From positions 1,550,001 to 1,614,000 of the forward strand of contig OZ251509.1 of NCBI GenBank assembly GCA_965242855.1: a stretch of 64,000 nt of DNA, in the 5' to 3' direction. The notes beneath the pieces were generated by a model. That model saw nothing but the letters and a program-made list of their open reading frames with translations. It made no database searches and had not been told where the DNA came from. Numbering within the stretch: the stretch's first letter is position 1; each line of letters starts with the position of its first letter. The DNA comes from WTGU01 sp965242855 (GTDB taxonomy: Bacteria > Pseudomonadota > Alphaproteobacteria > UBA828). Shown here one piece after another: positions 51,982 through 61,040 of this stretch. The position numbers were made by a program, and so were the translations under genes.

Positions 51982-53034
51982 CTACGCGCCGAAGGCCTCC
52001 CGGTAGCGGGCGAGCCTGGCGCGCCACGCCCGGCTGTCGCGGATCGCGCCGTTGACGATGCCGCGCGGCTCGTCGCCCCGCATCACGGCCTGGACGGCGG
52101 CGATGTCGGCGGCGCCGAGGCCGGCGAAGCACTGATCCGTCCAGGCCAGCGCGTGCGGGGCGAGCACCACGTTGTCGAGGGCGAGGATCGGGTCGTCGGC
52201 GTCGGGCGGCTCGGGGTCGAGCACGTCGAGCCCGGCGCCGGCGAGCCGCCCTTCCCGCAACGCCGTCGTCAGCGCCTGCTGGTCGACGGTGCCGCCGCGC
52301 GAGGTGTTCACGAGACAGGCGGTGGGCTTCATCGAGGCGATGAGACGGGCGTCGACGATGTGACGGGTCTCGGCGCTCAACGGGCAATTGACCGTCAGGA
52401 CGTCGGCCTCGCGGCACAGGGTTTCGAGATCGACCAGACGGACGCCGAGTTCGGCCGCCACCGCCGCATCCGCATAAGGGTCGTGGGCGATGAAGGTCAT
52501 GTCGAACGGCTTGGCCAGACGGAACATCTCGGCGCCGATATTGCCGATGCCGACGGAGCCCAGGGTCTTGCCGACGAGGCCCGTGCCCATGTGGGCGGCC
52601 TTCTGCGCGAAGCCTGCGGGCCCCTGGCGGGTCAGCCGGTCCTTGACCAGGAGCTTGCCGGTGACGGCGAGGATCAGCGCGATGATGGCGACGGCCACCG
52701 GGCGGCGCACGCCGTCGGGCGTGATGACGAGGGCGACGTCGTTGTCCGTGCAGGCGGAAACGTCCACCGAATCGTAGCCCACGCCGAACCGCGCGACCAT
52801 CGCGAGCCGCCCGTCGGCGGGCACGCTCGAACGGTCGAAACGCTGGGCGAGGAGTATCAGCGCGTCGTGGCCGGCGAGTTCGGAGGCGTCCACCGGCCCC
52901 TCGCCGTTTTCGAGATAGCGCCACTCGATGCGCGGGTCGTCGTCGAGGGGGCCGCGGTCGAACATGGGGAAGGCCGGCGAACCGTCCGCCGTAAGAAAAT
53001 CGTTGCTCAGCGCGACCCGGAACCCGTCGGACAT
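51982..53034 (-). CDS. D-isomer-specific 2-hydroxyacid dehydrogenase
   Basis: A 350-residue NAD-dependent dehydrogenase. N-terminal catalytic domain contains VARFGVGYDSVDV. The Rossmann motif is GSVGIGNIGAEMFRLAK and the catalytic Arg in VNTSRGGTVDQQAL. The last catalytic His is in LAPHALAWTDQC. It reduces a 2-oxo acid or oxidises a D-2-hydroxy acid. It sits 2 bases after the HpcH-type aldolase gene, whose product class (hydroxy-oxo acids) fits it as the next enzyme, though the direction of the pathway is inference. Confidence 0.9.
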   Translation of the reverse strand: MSDGFRVALSNDFLTADGSPAFPMFDRGPLDDDPRIEWRYLENGEGPVDASELAGHDALILLAQRFDRSSVPADGRLAMVARFGVGYDSVDVSACTDNDVALVITPDGVRRPVAVAIIALILAVTGKLLVKDRLTRQGPAGFAQKAAHMGTGLVGKTLGSVGIGNIGAEMFRLAKPFDMTFIAHDPYADAAVAAELGVRLVDLETLCREADVLTVNCPLSAETRHIVDARLIASMKPTACLVNTSRGGTVDQQALTTALREGRLAGAGLDVLDPEPPDADDPILALDNVVLAPHALAWTDQCFAGLGAADIAAVQAVMRGDEPRGIVNGAIRDSRAWRARLARYREAFGA

Positions 53035-53036
53035 CC

Positions 53037-53837
53037 CTACCTCCCCTTCCGCTGCCGGCCGCGCCCGCAGCGCGCGCGCAGCGCCTCCGCGCCCGCGCGC
53101 AGCGCCTGCTGGAGCAGCCAGACGTCGCCCGAATAACAGATGAAGTCGAAGCCCTCCTTGAAGAGCGCGGCCCCGGTCTCGGCGTCCGGCACCAGCCTGC
53201 CCAAGGACTTGTCGTGTTTGCGGGCCGCATCCACGACCCGCGCCACCGCCGCCTGGAAATCCGGGTGGTCGAACTGTCCGGGGATGCCCATGGAGACGGA
53301 CAGGTCGAAATGCCCGATCCAGAGCGCGTCCACGCCTTTGAGCGCCGCAATCTCGTAGGCGTTCTCCACGCCCTCGGCGGTTTCGATCAGGGCAAAGAAG
53401 GTCGAGCGCCTGTTGGCGTCGCGCAGCTTCTTGCGGACCGGCCCGGGCGCGTAGCGGTCATGGGCGATCTGCAGGGCGACGCCGCGTTCGCCCGCGGGCG
53501 CGTATTTGACGTAGCCCAGAAGTTCGCGGGCGGTCGCCGCCGAGCCGATCATCGGCAGCATGATGCCTTCGGCGCCCACGTCCATGGCGCGCGCCGCGTG
53601 GTGGTATTCGCGCGAGGGCACGCGCACGATCGTCGGCATGTCGCCCGCCTGCATGTAGCGCAGCACCTGCTTGATCGTGTCGAAGCCGAAGCCGGAGTGC
53701 TCCATGTCGAGCAGGACGAACTCGCAGCCGGCGGCATCGAGGAGCTGGCCGATCCCCGGCGTGCCGAACTCGACCACGAACGTCCCGACCTTGAGCCGGC
53801 CGCTCCGGGTCATCTGTTTCAGGGTCCGCTCGGCCAT
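53037..53837 (-). CDS. HpcH/HpaI-type aldolase
   Basis: A 266-residue class II pyruvate aldolase fold. Catalytic His is in LLDMEHSGFGFDTIKQ, the metal Glu in FFALIETAEGVENAYEIA, and Asp in LWIGHFDLSVSMGIPGQ. GIMLPMIGSAATARE and APAGERGVAL are family strands. It cleaves or forms 4-hydroxy-2-oxo acids with pyruvate or a related unit. It is the first gene of the operon aldolase-dehydrogenase-ACAD-ACAD-hydratase. The promoter must lie in the 555-base gene-poor stretch upstream. Confidence 0.91.
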   Translation of the reverse strand: MAERTLKQMTRSGRLKVGTFVVEFGTPGIGQLLDAAGCEFVLLDMEHSGFGFDTIKQVLRYMQAGDMPTIVRVPSREYHHAARAMDVGAEGIMLPMIGSAATARELLGYVKYAPAGERGVALQIAHDRYAPGPVRKKLRDANRRSTFFALIETAEGVENAYEIAALKGVDALWIGHFDLSVSMGIPGQFDHPDFQAAVARVVDAARKHDKSLGRLVPDAETGAALFKEGFDFICYSGDVWLLQQALRAGAEALRARCGRGRQRKGR

Positions 53838-54392
53838 CTCCGCCGTCCTTTCCGCTTCCGCCGGTGCCGGGGCGCTCCGCCCGCCGCGCGAGCGACGGGA
53901 ACCATAGAGCGTTTCGGCTCAAGACGGAAACGAACGCCCGCGATGGCGGGCGCGCTCCACGCATCGGCCATCCCGGAACCGGCCGGCGCAAAAGTCGGCG
54001 CGAGCCTATTTCTTGCCGGAAGTCCCCTGATTCGGAGGGTTGGACGGCGGAACGCATCCGTCTGGATGTTCACCCCCGGCAAGAATCCGAGAATGGCGGG
54101 ACCGACAAGAATCAGGGCAAACCACACCAGGACCTTGCCGTAACTCAATTTTGTTGTATCGACGGGACGAGATCGACGACGGGCAATACCAAGGCGTAAT
54201 AGACGACAGAAACAGTCAAATTAGGTCAGCAGTGCCGCCGAATGGGAAAGACTTCGTCCGGTCACGAACTGCGAACGAACAGAACGATGAAGCCCAGAAT
54301 CAAATAGAGGTCATCGAAGAGTCTCAGGTACGGTACGGGGGTCGGACTCTCCTTCGTATCCGCTAGAATCGACGGCGGCGCGTGTCACATCT
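53838..54392 (-). other. Gene-poor stretch with weak membrane-peptide frames
   Basis: 555 bases, lower GC than the flanks. A minus-strand TTG frame at 54148 encodes SYGKVLVWFALILVGPAILG, one good membrane helix, but it then runs into the aldolase gene in another frame. A second frame near 54230-54345 reads LFDDLYLILGFIVLFVRSS and lacks a start. These could be decayed small membrane proteins. I see no hairpin or repeat that stands out. The aldolase operon promoter is presumably here. Confidence 0.4.
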
Positions 54393-56378
54393 TCAAGCGG
54401 CAATGTCGATGCGGGCGACGGCGAAGGGTGCGAGGGCGAGTCGGGCGGGGTCGCCCGGTGCGCCGGGGGCGGCGGCGAAGCCCGCGGGATCGGTCGTCGC
54501 CGCGACGAAGCTGTCCGCGTCCAGCCGGGTGATCGCGGCCGCGCCGGAGGCGATGCCGGAGACCGCCGCCGTCTGCGCGGCGGGCGTCAAATTGGCGAGC
54601 CAGAGACGGGTTCCGCCGCCATGCGCGCAGGCGAGCCCGAGGACGCGGGCGGGGTCGGCGCTCTCTACCGCGCGCAGCGCAGCGCCCCGCGCCGCCGCCA
54701 GCCCTGCGACGACGTGGTAGAGCGGGAACACGGCCGGCTCCTCGAGAGCGTCGAACCAGGGCTGCGGGTGTTCCGTGCGGCGATAGACCATGCCGAGCGG
54801 ACCGGACGGCGCGCCGAAGGCCAGCGCCTCGACGCCGAGCGGCGCCACCCGCGCGGCATAGCCCAGGGCGAAGGCGGCGCCGAACAGCCCGCGATGGCGC
54901 GGGTCCTGATGGTTGAAGGAATGGCGCCCGTTGTCGCAGTTGACGTGCACCCCCGGCCCGTAGGGGTTGTAGCGCATGCCGATGGCGCTCGGCGCGACCC
55001 GGTAGGGCTTGCCCCCGGCCAGGGATTTGGCCGACGCCACCACGTCCGGCAGCGACTGGAGCGTTTCCATCACCGACCGGTCGTCCGGCTCGTGCACGAC
55101 GGCGCAGGTGCCGTGGGTGATGAAGTCGAACAGGCGCGGGTCGGCGTGGTTGCGGTTCAACTCGGTGAAGTTCGTGAACACGCCGCCGCCGAGCCTGACC
55201 CCCGGAAAGGCGTCGCGGGCCGCTCCGTACACCTCCGCGAAGCCGGGGATGCCGAGCGCCTCGACGGTCTCCAGGGTGAAGCGCAGCAGCCGCGCCTGCT
55301 CCGGCACGACGGAAGCGGGCCGCAGCCCCGCCCCGGCCACGGCCGCCGCCGCCGCCCGCAACTCCCGGTCCACGGGCCGCTCGCACGGCACCACGATTTC
55401 GAGCACGACCTCGGCGGCGAGCGCCTCCGCGAGTGCGCGGTAGGCAGCGAGCGCCGCGCCCGCGCCGACCTCCCGCGGGTCGTATTCGCAGACGAGATGC
55501 CGGGCGCCGAGCGCCGCCAGCAGGTCGCGCCCGTGCCACGCGGCGGCGGGCGCGTCGGCCATGGCGACGCCGAGCCCGATCTCGGGCATGCGCGCGCCCG
55601 TCTCGCCGCCGACCGCGACCGCGACCGCGTCGACGCCGGCGGCGGCGGCGGCGCGGAGATGCGGGGCGCGCCCCTCGAATTCGAGGGTCGCGGCCTGGCG
55701 CAGCCGCGCGCCCTCGGCCAGGGTGTAAGGATAGGGCAACGCCAGCGGGCGGTAGTAGGTCTTGAACGAGGCGTCCGTCCAGTTCCGCTGATCCTCGGTC
55801 TCCCACGGGTCGGCGCCCTCGAACCGGCAGGTGAGCCAGGCGCCCTCGGCGATGCGATGGCGCATGGCGCCGATGTCGAAGAACGGCTGCAACGGCATCA
55901 CGAGGCGTGGGAACGCCGTCTTCTCGACCGCGCCGGCGCCGTGGGTGACGTCGCACGCCTCGCCCGCGACTCCCTCGATCGGGTGCAGGGCGACGAAGCC
56001 GCTGCGGCTGGTCTCGAACGCCGTCTCCGCCACCGCGTCGATGGTGAAGACGAGCCGGCGTTCGTCTTCCGCCACGATGGCGGCCGCGAAGGCGAGGACG
56101 CCGTCGGGCGAATCGATGCGGGCGTCGTAACGCACCCGGAAGCCGCCGCCCTCCTCGACGATCTCCAGGTTCGCAATGGCCGGGGCGCGGGTTTCCCAGG
56201 CCGCGCCGCGGACGACGAAGGCGAGGCCACGCAGGGCCTCGACGTCGCCGAAGCGGATATAGCGCAGCTTGCCGCCTTCCAGCTCGGCGGAGAGCGCACC
56301 CGCGCGCAGGAGCCGGACCTCCGGCGTCGATCGTTCGGTGCCGTAGAGCGTCAAGGCGTCCGATGGTGTCGTGATCAT
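54393..56378 (-). CDS. D-apionate lactonase (ApnL)-like protein
   Basis: A 661-residue protein. The start MITTPSDALTLYGTERS follows GGGGAGCGG; a frame up to 56474 is not used. N-terminal beta-rich part (about residues 1-240) contains LRAGALSAELEGGKLRYIR and AFVVRGAAWETRAP, strongly recalling D-apionate lactonases. Residues about 245-560 look like a TIM barrel (GVFTNFTELNRNH, FDFITHGTCAVVHEPDDRSV). The C-terminal beta domain is rich in Ala/Gly. In described apiose pathways the lactone is made by an apiose dehydrogenase; no such gene is adjacent. Assignment is by recalled similarity only. Confidence 0.65.
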   Translation of the reverse strand: MITTPSDALTLYGTERSTPEVRLLRAGALSAELEGGKLRYIRFGDVEALRGLAFVVRGAAWETRAPAIANLEIVEEGGGFRVRYDARIDSPDGVLAFAAAIVAEDERRLVFTIDAVAETAFETSRSGFVALHPIEGVAGEACDVTHGAGAVEKTAFPRLVMPLQPFFDIGAMRHRIAEGAWLTCRFEGADPWETEDQRNWTDASFKTYYRPLALPYPYTLAEGARLRQAATLEFEGRAPHLRAAAAAGVDAVAVAVGGETGARMPEIGLGVAMADAPAAAWHGRDLLAALGARHLVCEYDPREVGAGAALAAYRALAEALAAEVVLEIVVPCERPVDRELRAAAAAVAGAGLRPASVVPEQARLLRFTLETVEALGIPGFAEVYGAARDAFPGVRLGGGVFTNFTELNRNHADPRLFDFITHGTCAVVHEPDDRSVMETLQSLPDVVASAKSLAGGKPYRVAPSAIGMRYNPYGPGVHVNCDNGRHSFNHQDPRHRGLFGAAFALGYAARVAPLGVEALAFGAPSGPLGMVYRRTEHPQPWFDALEEPAVFPLYHVVAGLAAARGAALRAVESADPARVLGLACAHGGGTRLWLANLTPAAQTAAVSGIASGAAAITRLDADSFVAATTDPAGFAAAPGAPGDPARLALAPFAVARIDIAA

Positions 56379-56519
56379 GTTCCGCTCCCCGCTTGGCGTT
56401 GCTCGCCTGTTATAGCAGCGACCGTCCGCGCGTTTCCCCGGCGATGCAACGGGAGCGTTGACGCCGCCGCCCACCCGGTCCGATATTCACCCGACGGACA
56501 GAGCGCGGAAGGGAACGAC

Positions 56520-58382
56520 ATGCGGCGTGCGCGAGAATCTCAGATGGCGACGGGCGGGCGCGGCGTGGCGTTATTGGTGGCTGCCCTGGTCCTCGTTTTC
56601 GGCGACACCGGCGGCGCGGCGGCGCGCTCCCTGGATGCCTTGCCTGCCGGCGCCGCTTACGGCGATTACGCCGTGGGCGCGGCCGGCGGCTTCGCCGTGG
56701 ACGACCGCCAGCGGTTCGACCCCTGGAACACCGCCTACGGGCGCCCCGAATACCGCGCCATGTTGCGCCGGGTGGAGGCGGCGGGACAGACCCGGACGGT
56801 GGTCTTCCACCTGTGGTACCCGGCGGCGCCCGACACCGCGCGGGGGCGGCTCGCCGGGCCGCGCTCTCCCTTCCCGGCGGTCAGCGGGCGGCGCGCGAAC
56901 TACTTCGATTTCTTCTTCCAGGAGGGTGGCTCTTTGTCGCGGCGGATCGGCGCCGCGGCCCAGGTCGTGCTGCCGCACGTCGTCCACTTGCGCGAAGGCG
57001 GCACCCTGGCAGAGGCCGATGCCGCGGCCCGGGGCGCGGCCTTCGCGGCCATCGGCGAGCGCATCCTGAACATGCCGCGGGGCGCGTGGCAGGACGCCCG
57101 GCCCGCCGAGGGGCGGTTCCCGGTCGTCGTCCTCGCCCACGGGCTCGCGGGCAACCACGGCATGTGGAGTTCGCTCGGCGAGTTCCTCGCCTCCCACGGC
57201 TATGTGGTGGCGGCGCCCACCTTCGTGTCCGACGGCGGCCTGCCGCTCGTCTTCCACGACCCGGAGTCGCCCTTCGCCAAGCAGGCGTCGGTGGAGGAGC
57301 TGCGGCAGGCCTATGGCCTGCTGTTGGGCGAGATCAAGGTCGTGCCTTATTTCTACCACCTGCTATTCGGGCGGGAGGGCCGGGGGTTCGCGCCGCCGGC
57401 CGGGTTCGATCCGCCCGCGGAGACGCTCGTCCCCGGCGGCGTGGAGCGCGCCACCACGATGATGCGCAACCTGTTCCGCCAGCGGGTCTCCGACGTGGCG
57501 CTGCTGCTGCGCACCGTGCGCCTGCTCGGCGCCGAGGAAGGCATGTGTCGGACCGCTCTCTCCGCGACGGGTGCCGTCAGCGCCGCCCGCGACCTGTGCG
57601 GCCTGCTGGCGGGGCGCATCGACGGGGAGCGCGTGGGCGTCGCCGGGCATTCGCTCGGCGCCATGACGGCACAGCTCGCGGCGAACCACCTGCCGGGCGT
57701 GGACGCGGCCATGGGGCTCAACAACGCCCCGCCCTTCACCTGGGAGCCCGAAGAGATGTACGGCGCGGGCGCGGCGCCGGACGACGGCGACGACGGGCCG
57801 CTGCCGGTGGGCAGCCGCAAGCCCCTGCTGCTCATGATCGGCGACGAGGACGCCTTCGTGCAGAACGTGTTCGTCGGCCTCTTCCAGTCGGCGCTGGCGG
57901 CGGCCGGGGGCGACCCGGACGCGGCCTTCCCGCTGGCTGCCGAGCGCGCTGCCCCGGAGCGCCTGGAGAACCCGCAGCCGGTGGCGCTCAGCGCGTGGCG
58001 GCGCGCCGTCTCCGACCGGCTGCTGGTGATCGTGCGCGACACCGACCACTTCACCGTCGCGGAAGACTTCGCGCGGCTCTTCCCCTGGCCCGCGTTCCGG
58101 CGCGGCGACCTGCCCTTCGCCCAGACTCCGGCGCGCAGCCGCAAGCCCACCGGCGCACACGCCTACGGGCCGCCGCCGGCGGAGCCGGGCGAACCCTACA
58201 CCCAGCTCGGCTGGGCCGCCGCCGTCGCGGACGGCGCGGTCTATCTGCCCCATGTCATCCGCGACTGGTACGCGAAGGCGTGGTTCGACTGGCACTTGAA
58301 AGGCGACGCGGGAAGCCGTGAACGGCTGCGGGCCGAAGACCCGTTCGGTGCCATGACCTCGGTGCGCCGGGACATACGGTGA
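56520..58382 (+). CDS. Exported alpha/beta hydrolase (PAF-acetylhydrolase-like)
   Basis: A 620-residue hydrolase with N-terminal signal (VALLVAALVLVFGDTGGAAA; mature start near residue 36). VVLAHGLAGNHGMWSS gives the oxyanion hole. The nucleophile elbow is GVAGHSLGAMTAQLA near residue 380. Acid and His are likely in LLMIGDEDAFV and VRDTDHFTVAEDF. A large insertion lies between the oxyanion and nucleophile strands. Cys in EGMCRTAL and RDLCGLL may form a disulfide in the periplasm. Substrate ester unknown. It is divergent from the apionate-lactonase-like gene and 38 bases ahead of an amidohydrolase. Confidence 0.83.
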   Translation: MRRARESQMATGGRGVALLVAALVLVFGDTGGAAARSLDALPAGAAYGDYAVGAAGGFAVDDRQRFDPWNTAYGRPEYRAMLRRVEAAGQTRTVVFHLWYPAAPDTARGRLAGPRSPFPAVSGRRANYFDFFFQEGGSLSRRIGAAAQVVLPHVVHLREGGTLAEADAAARGAAFAAIGERILNMPRGAWQDARPAEGRFPVVVLAHGLAGNHGMWSSLGEFLASHGYVVAAPTFVSDGGLPLVFHDPESPFAKQASVEELRQAYGLLLGEIKVVPYFYHLLFGREGRGFAPPAGFDPPAETLVPGGVERATTMMRNLFRQRVSDVALLLRTVRLLGAEEGMCRTALSATGAVSAARDLCGLLAGRIDGERVGVAGHSLGAMTAQLAANHLPGVDAAMGLNNAPPFTWEPEEMYGAGAAPDDGDDGPLPVGSRKPLLLMIGDEDAFVQNVFVGLFQSALAAAGGDPDAAFPLAAERAAPERLENPQPVALSAWRRAVSDRLLVIVRDTDHFTVAEDFARLFPWPAFRRGDLPFAQTPARSRKPTGAHAYGPPPAEPGEPYTQLGWAAAVADGAVYLPHVIRDWYAKAWFDWHLKGDAGSRERLRAEDPFGAMTSVRRDIR

Positions 58383-58420
58383 CGCGCCCGGTGGCGCGGA
58401 AGAATGGAAGGAGGGCCGCA

Positions 58421-59821
58421 ATGGGCGGATATCTGATCGAGGGCGGCACGGTGCTCGACGCGACGGGCGCGGCACCGAGAGACGGCGAGTCCGTGCTGGT
58501 GCAAGGCGACCGCATCGCCAAGGTCGGCCCGGCCGCCGCGGTCGCGGCGGAGGCGGACGCGCGCGGCGGCTACCGGAGGATCGACGCGGCGGGCCGTACC
58601 GTCATGCCCGGCCTGATCGACGCCCATTGCCACATCTCTTACGGCGACATCCTCTCCTTCGAGGAGCTCGACCTCTACGCCAGCGTGGAATACCGGACCT
58701 TGCGCGCAGCCAACAACGCCCGGAAGGTGCTGCGCGCGGGCGTCACGGCGTTCTCCGACCCCGGCTCCACCTGGAACATCTCGGTCGCCATCCGCGACGC
58801 GATCGACGCCGGCCTGATCGAGGGGCCGCGCATGGCTTCGGCCGGGCGCTACATCACCACCTGGAACGCCATCGGCTCGCCCTGGCCTTCCTGGATGGAG
58901 CACCCGAAATCGTCCTTCGCGGTGCTCTGCAACACGCAGGCGGAGATGGTCACGGAGGCGCGCCGCGAGATCAAGGACGGCGCCGATATCGTCAAGGTCG
59001 CGGGCGACGGCGACGTGTTGACGGGGCAGGCCGAGCTGGCCGGCAGCATCGGCCCGGACGACCTGCGCGCCATCGCCGAAGTGGTCCACCGCCTGGGCAA
59101 GGTCTGCACCATCCACGCCCGCTCCGGGCGGGCGGCGGCGGACGCGATCCGCGCCGGGTTCGACTGGATCATCCACGGCTCCTACATGTCGGAAGACGAT
59201 CTCTCCGTCCTCTTCAAGCATCGCACGCCGCTGATCCCGACCTTCTCGCTGCTCGTGAACACCCTCGACTGGGGCCCCGACCTGGGTGCCTCCCCTTTCC
59301 TCCTCGATTCCTACAAGGAGGAGGTCGAGCGCCTGTCGAAGGTCGTCTCCCGCGCCCGCGCGGAGGGGATCCGGATCATCGCCGGCACCGACAGCGGCCA
59401 GGGCGCCGTTCCCTACGGGGAATGGCATGCCCGCGAGCTCGAGCATCTGATGGCCTATGGCGGCCTGGGCGCCATGGAGGCGATCCGCGCGGGCACCGCC
59501 GACGCCGCGTTGACGCTCGGCATGGAGGGCGAGATCGGCACCCTCGAAGAGGGCAGGCTAGCCGACATCCTGGTGGTGGACGGCGACCCGCTGGCCGACA
59601 TCGCCGTGCTCCAGAACAAGAGCCGTCTGGCCGTGATCATGAAGGGCGGCGCGATCGTCGACACCGAAACGCCTCTTCCGGAGCCTGCCCCCTACAACTG
59701 GGAGAAGCCCAAGCTCTACTGGCGGGACCCGCGGAGGCCGACGCAAGCGTTCGTTCGCGCCCACGCCGCCAGCAAGCCGGGGTGGATGCGGGGGGAACGG
59801 CGGCTGGAGGCGGCGGAGTGA
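58421..59821 (+). CDS. Metal-dependent amidohydrolase family protein
   Basis: A 466-residue TIM-barrel hydrolase. ATG follows GAAGGAGGG. Metal motif HCH is in GLIDAHCHISYGD, the bridging Lys in ADIVKVAGDGDV, then His in TIHARSG and IIHGSYM, and Asp in IAGTDSGQGAVPYG. The sandwich domain ends ADILVVDGDPLADI. It is a relative of the gene at 42109-43383. Imidazolonepropionase-like, prolidase or ochratoxinase-type substrates are possible. It may be in one operon with the exported hydrolase upstream (38-base gap). Confidence 0.88.
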   Translation: MGGYLIEGGTVLDATGAAPRDGESVLVQGDRIAKVGPAAAVAAEADARGGYRRIDAAGRTVMPGLIDAHCHISYGDILSFEELDLYASVEYRTLRAANNARKVLRAGVTAFSDPGSTWNISVAIRDAIDAGLIEGPRMASAGRYITTWNAIGSPWPSWMEHPKSSFAVLCNTQAEMVTEARREIKDGADIVKVAGDGDVLTGQAELAGSIGPDDLRAIAEVVHRLGKVCTIHARSGRAAADAIRAGFDWIIHGSYMSEDDLSVLFKHRTPLIPTFSLLVNTLDWGPDLGASPFLLDSYKEEVERLSKVVSRARAEGIRIIAGTDSGQGAVPYGEWHARELEHLMAYGGLGAMEAIRAGTADAALTLGMEGEIGTLEEGRLADILVVDGDPLADIAVLQNKSRLAVIMKGGAIVDTETPLPEPAPYNWEKPKLYWRDPRRPTQAFVRAHAASKPGWMRGERRLEAAE

Positions 59822-60538
59822 AAAAGCTAGTTGCCATGACGCTCGGCACCCAACATATTCGCTGCCGAACTGTCTGTGCGATTATCCCGTACCACGGTGT
59901 GAAGGCGCCGTCGAAGGGATTGCTCGCTGTCAACGGGGGGATGAATGAGGTACGAGTGGGCCCATATCTGACGAATTTAAGAAAGAGCTTGCGAGAATAC
60001 TTTGCGAAATGAAGGGAAAGCATATGTTGCTGCGGGAAATACCACTTAACCTCACTACAAGATGGAAGAAAGAGTTGATGTTTCCTCCTATATCTATAAT
60101 TACGAAAGCATTCTCAGTCGCAAAAGATCGTTATGGCGTATCAGCTTTCGTATTTGCACAGCTTTTCGTCGAAGACCGTCTAGTATCCCCGTCGAGCGCC
60201 GATTTCCCTGATTTAGAATCTTGCATATAGTCGGTTCTCTCTTATGTCGATTTTTAAAACGCTTTTGGTGCAGTGATACGCACTTACTACCAAGATAGAT
60301 TTACCTATCGCGTAAACACTGACACATAATATCTAAATGAATTGAAAACAGATAACAAAATTGAATGATTGACAAGATCGATATTGTCGTGGCAGAAATG
60401 GCTGAAAATACTTTCGGGAGCTGGCTTGACGAGGCAATGACATATGGCAGTCGTTTCCGTGTCATTGAGTCGCAAAAGTAAACCGACGCGGTTGCTTTTT
60501 GTGAAGAGAGCCAGTTAGATTCGCGCCCACGGCCAACG
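59822..60538. other. AT-rich patch with only tiny frames
   Basis: 717 bases with GC near 45%, in sharp contrast to the flanks. A plus-strand frame from GTG 59818 encodes about 64 residues (KKLVAMTLGTQHIRCRT...REYFAK) and ends at 60012. Another, 60365-60481, encodes 38 residues (MIDKIDIVVAEMAENTFG...). Neither has a known domain or a clear ribosome site. The patch looks like the remains of acquired DNA, and it carries the upstream region of hicB. Other than these and the frame at 60009 I see nothing. Confidence 0.45.
60009..60230 (+). CDS. Possible small gene in the AT-rich patch
   Basis: A 73-residue frame, MKGKHMLLREIPLNL to DLESCI. The same frame is open upstream to 59949 and there also reads protein-like (SDEFKKELARILCE), so the true 5' part may be lost. 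Charge pattern and FPPISIITKAFSVAKD look like a folded helical protein, but no family was recognised. No Shine-Dalgarno is evident. It could be a decayed fragment. Confidence 0.25.
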   Translation: MKGKHMLLREIPLNLTTRWKKELMFPPISIITKAFSVAKDRYGVSAFVFAQLFVEDRLVSPSSADFPDLESCI

Positions 60539-60763
60539 ATGGACCTCGCACCAATGCACACATACACCGCTATCGTGGAGCGCTGCCCGGACACGGGCCT
60601 CTATGTCGGCTATATTCCCGGTTTCCCGGGTGCGCACAGCCAAGGGGAGACGCTTGACGCGCTCAACGACAAACTCAAGGAAGTCGTCGCCATGATCCTC
60701 GAAGATGGGGCGCCCGAGATGGCTGGCGAATACGTCGGCACGCAGACCGTCGTCGTGGCCTGA
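60539..60763 (+). CDS. hicB: HicB-family antitoxin
   Basis: A 74-residue protein with the partial RNase H-like HicB fold: YTAIVERCPDTGLYVGYIPG, then HSQGETLDALNDKLKEVVAM. HicB proteins bind and inhibit the HicA mRNA interferase. The short form here lacks a separate C-terminal DNA-binding domain. ATG 60539, with GTG of the hicA frame only 6 bases after its stop, gives the hicB-hicA order. Because the toxin is frameshifted, this copy may be an orphan antitoxin. Confidence 0.88.
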   Translation: MDLAPMHTYTAIVERCPDTGLYVGYIPGFPGAHSQGETLDALNDKLKEVVAMILEDGAPEMAGEYVGTQTVVVA

Positions 60764-60769
60764 GATCGC

Positions 60770-60999
60770 GTGGCGTCCGTACCCGTCCTCAAGCCGCGAG
60801 AGATCATCGCCATTCTCTCGTCGCGCTTGGCTTCGCGGAGGTACGACAGCGCGGTTCGCACAAGCGGTTCCATCACGCGGACGGTCGCTCGACCACCGTC
60901 CCGGTGCATGGAGGCCGCGACCTGTCGCCCATCTTGCTTCGCCGTATTGCCCGAGACGCCGGCTTGACCGTCCACGAGTTCCTTGAACACCGCCGGTAG
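60770..60999 (+). pseudogene. hicA: hicA-like mRNA interferase gene with a one-base frameshift
   Basis: From GTG 60770 the frame reads ASVPVLKPREIIAILSSRL, then becomes nonsense. One frame over, from about 60829, it reads GFAEVRQRGSHKRFHHADGR, then TTVPVHGGRDLSPILLRRI and ARDAGLTVHEFLEHRR to TAG at 60997. Adding a single base at TTGGC near 60829 restores an intact 76-residue HicA with the active His in GSHKRF. The total of 230 bases is one short of a multiple of three. Either the toxin is dead or this is a sequencing error. Confidence 0.8.
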
Positions 61000-61040
61000 G
61001 CTTCGCACGCATGTTCAGGCCTGGAGATCACGCGCCCTGA

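Noticed and set aside
53819..54148. 109-codon minus-strand gene with TTG start
   Set aside because: Only its first 20 residues look like a protein (one membrane helix); the rest overlaps the aldolase gene and is Arg-rich nonsense.
60301..60594. 97-codon minus-strand frame in the AT-rich patch
   Set aside because: Overlaps the start of hicB, has no ribosome site and no recognisable pattern.
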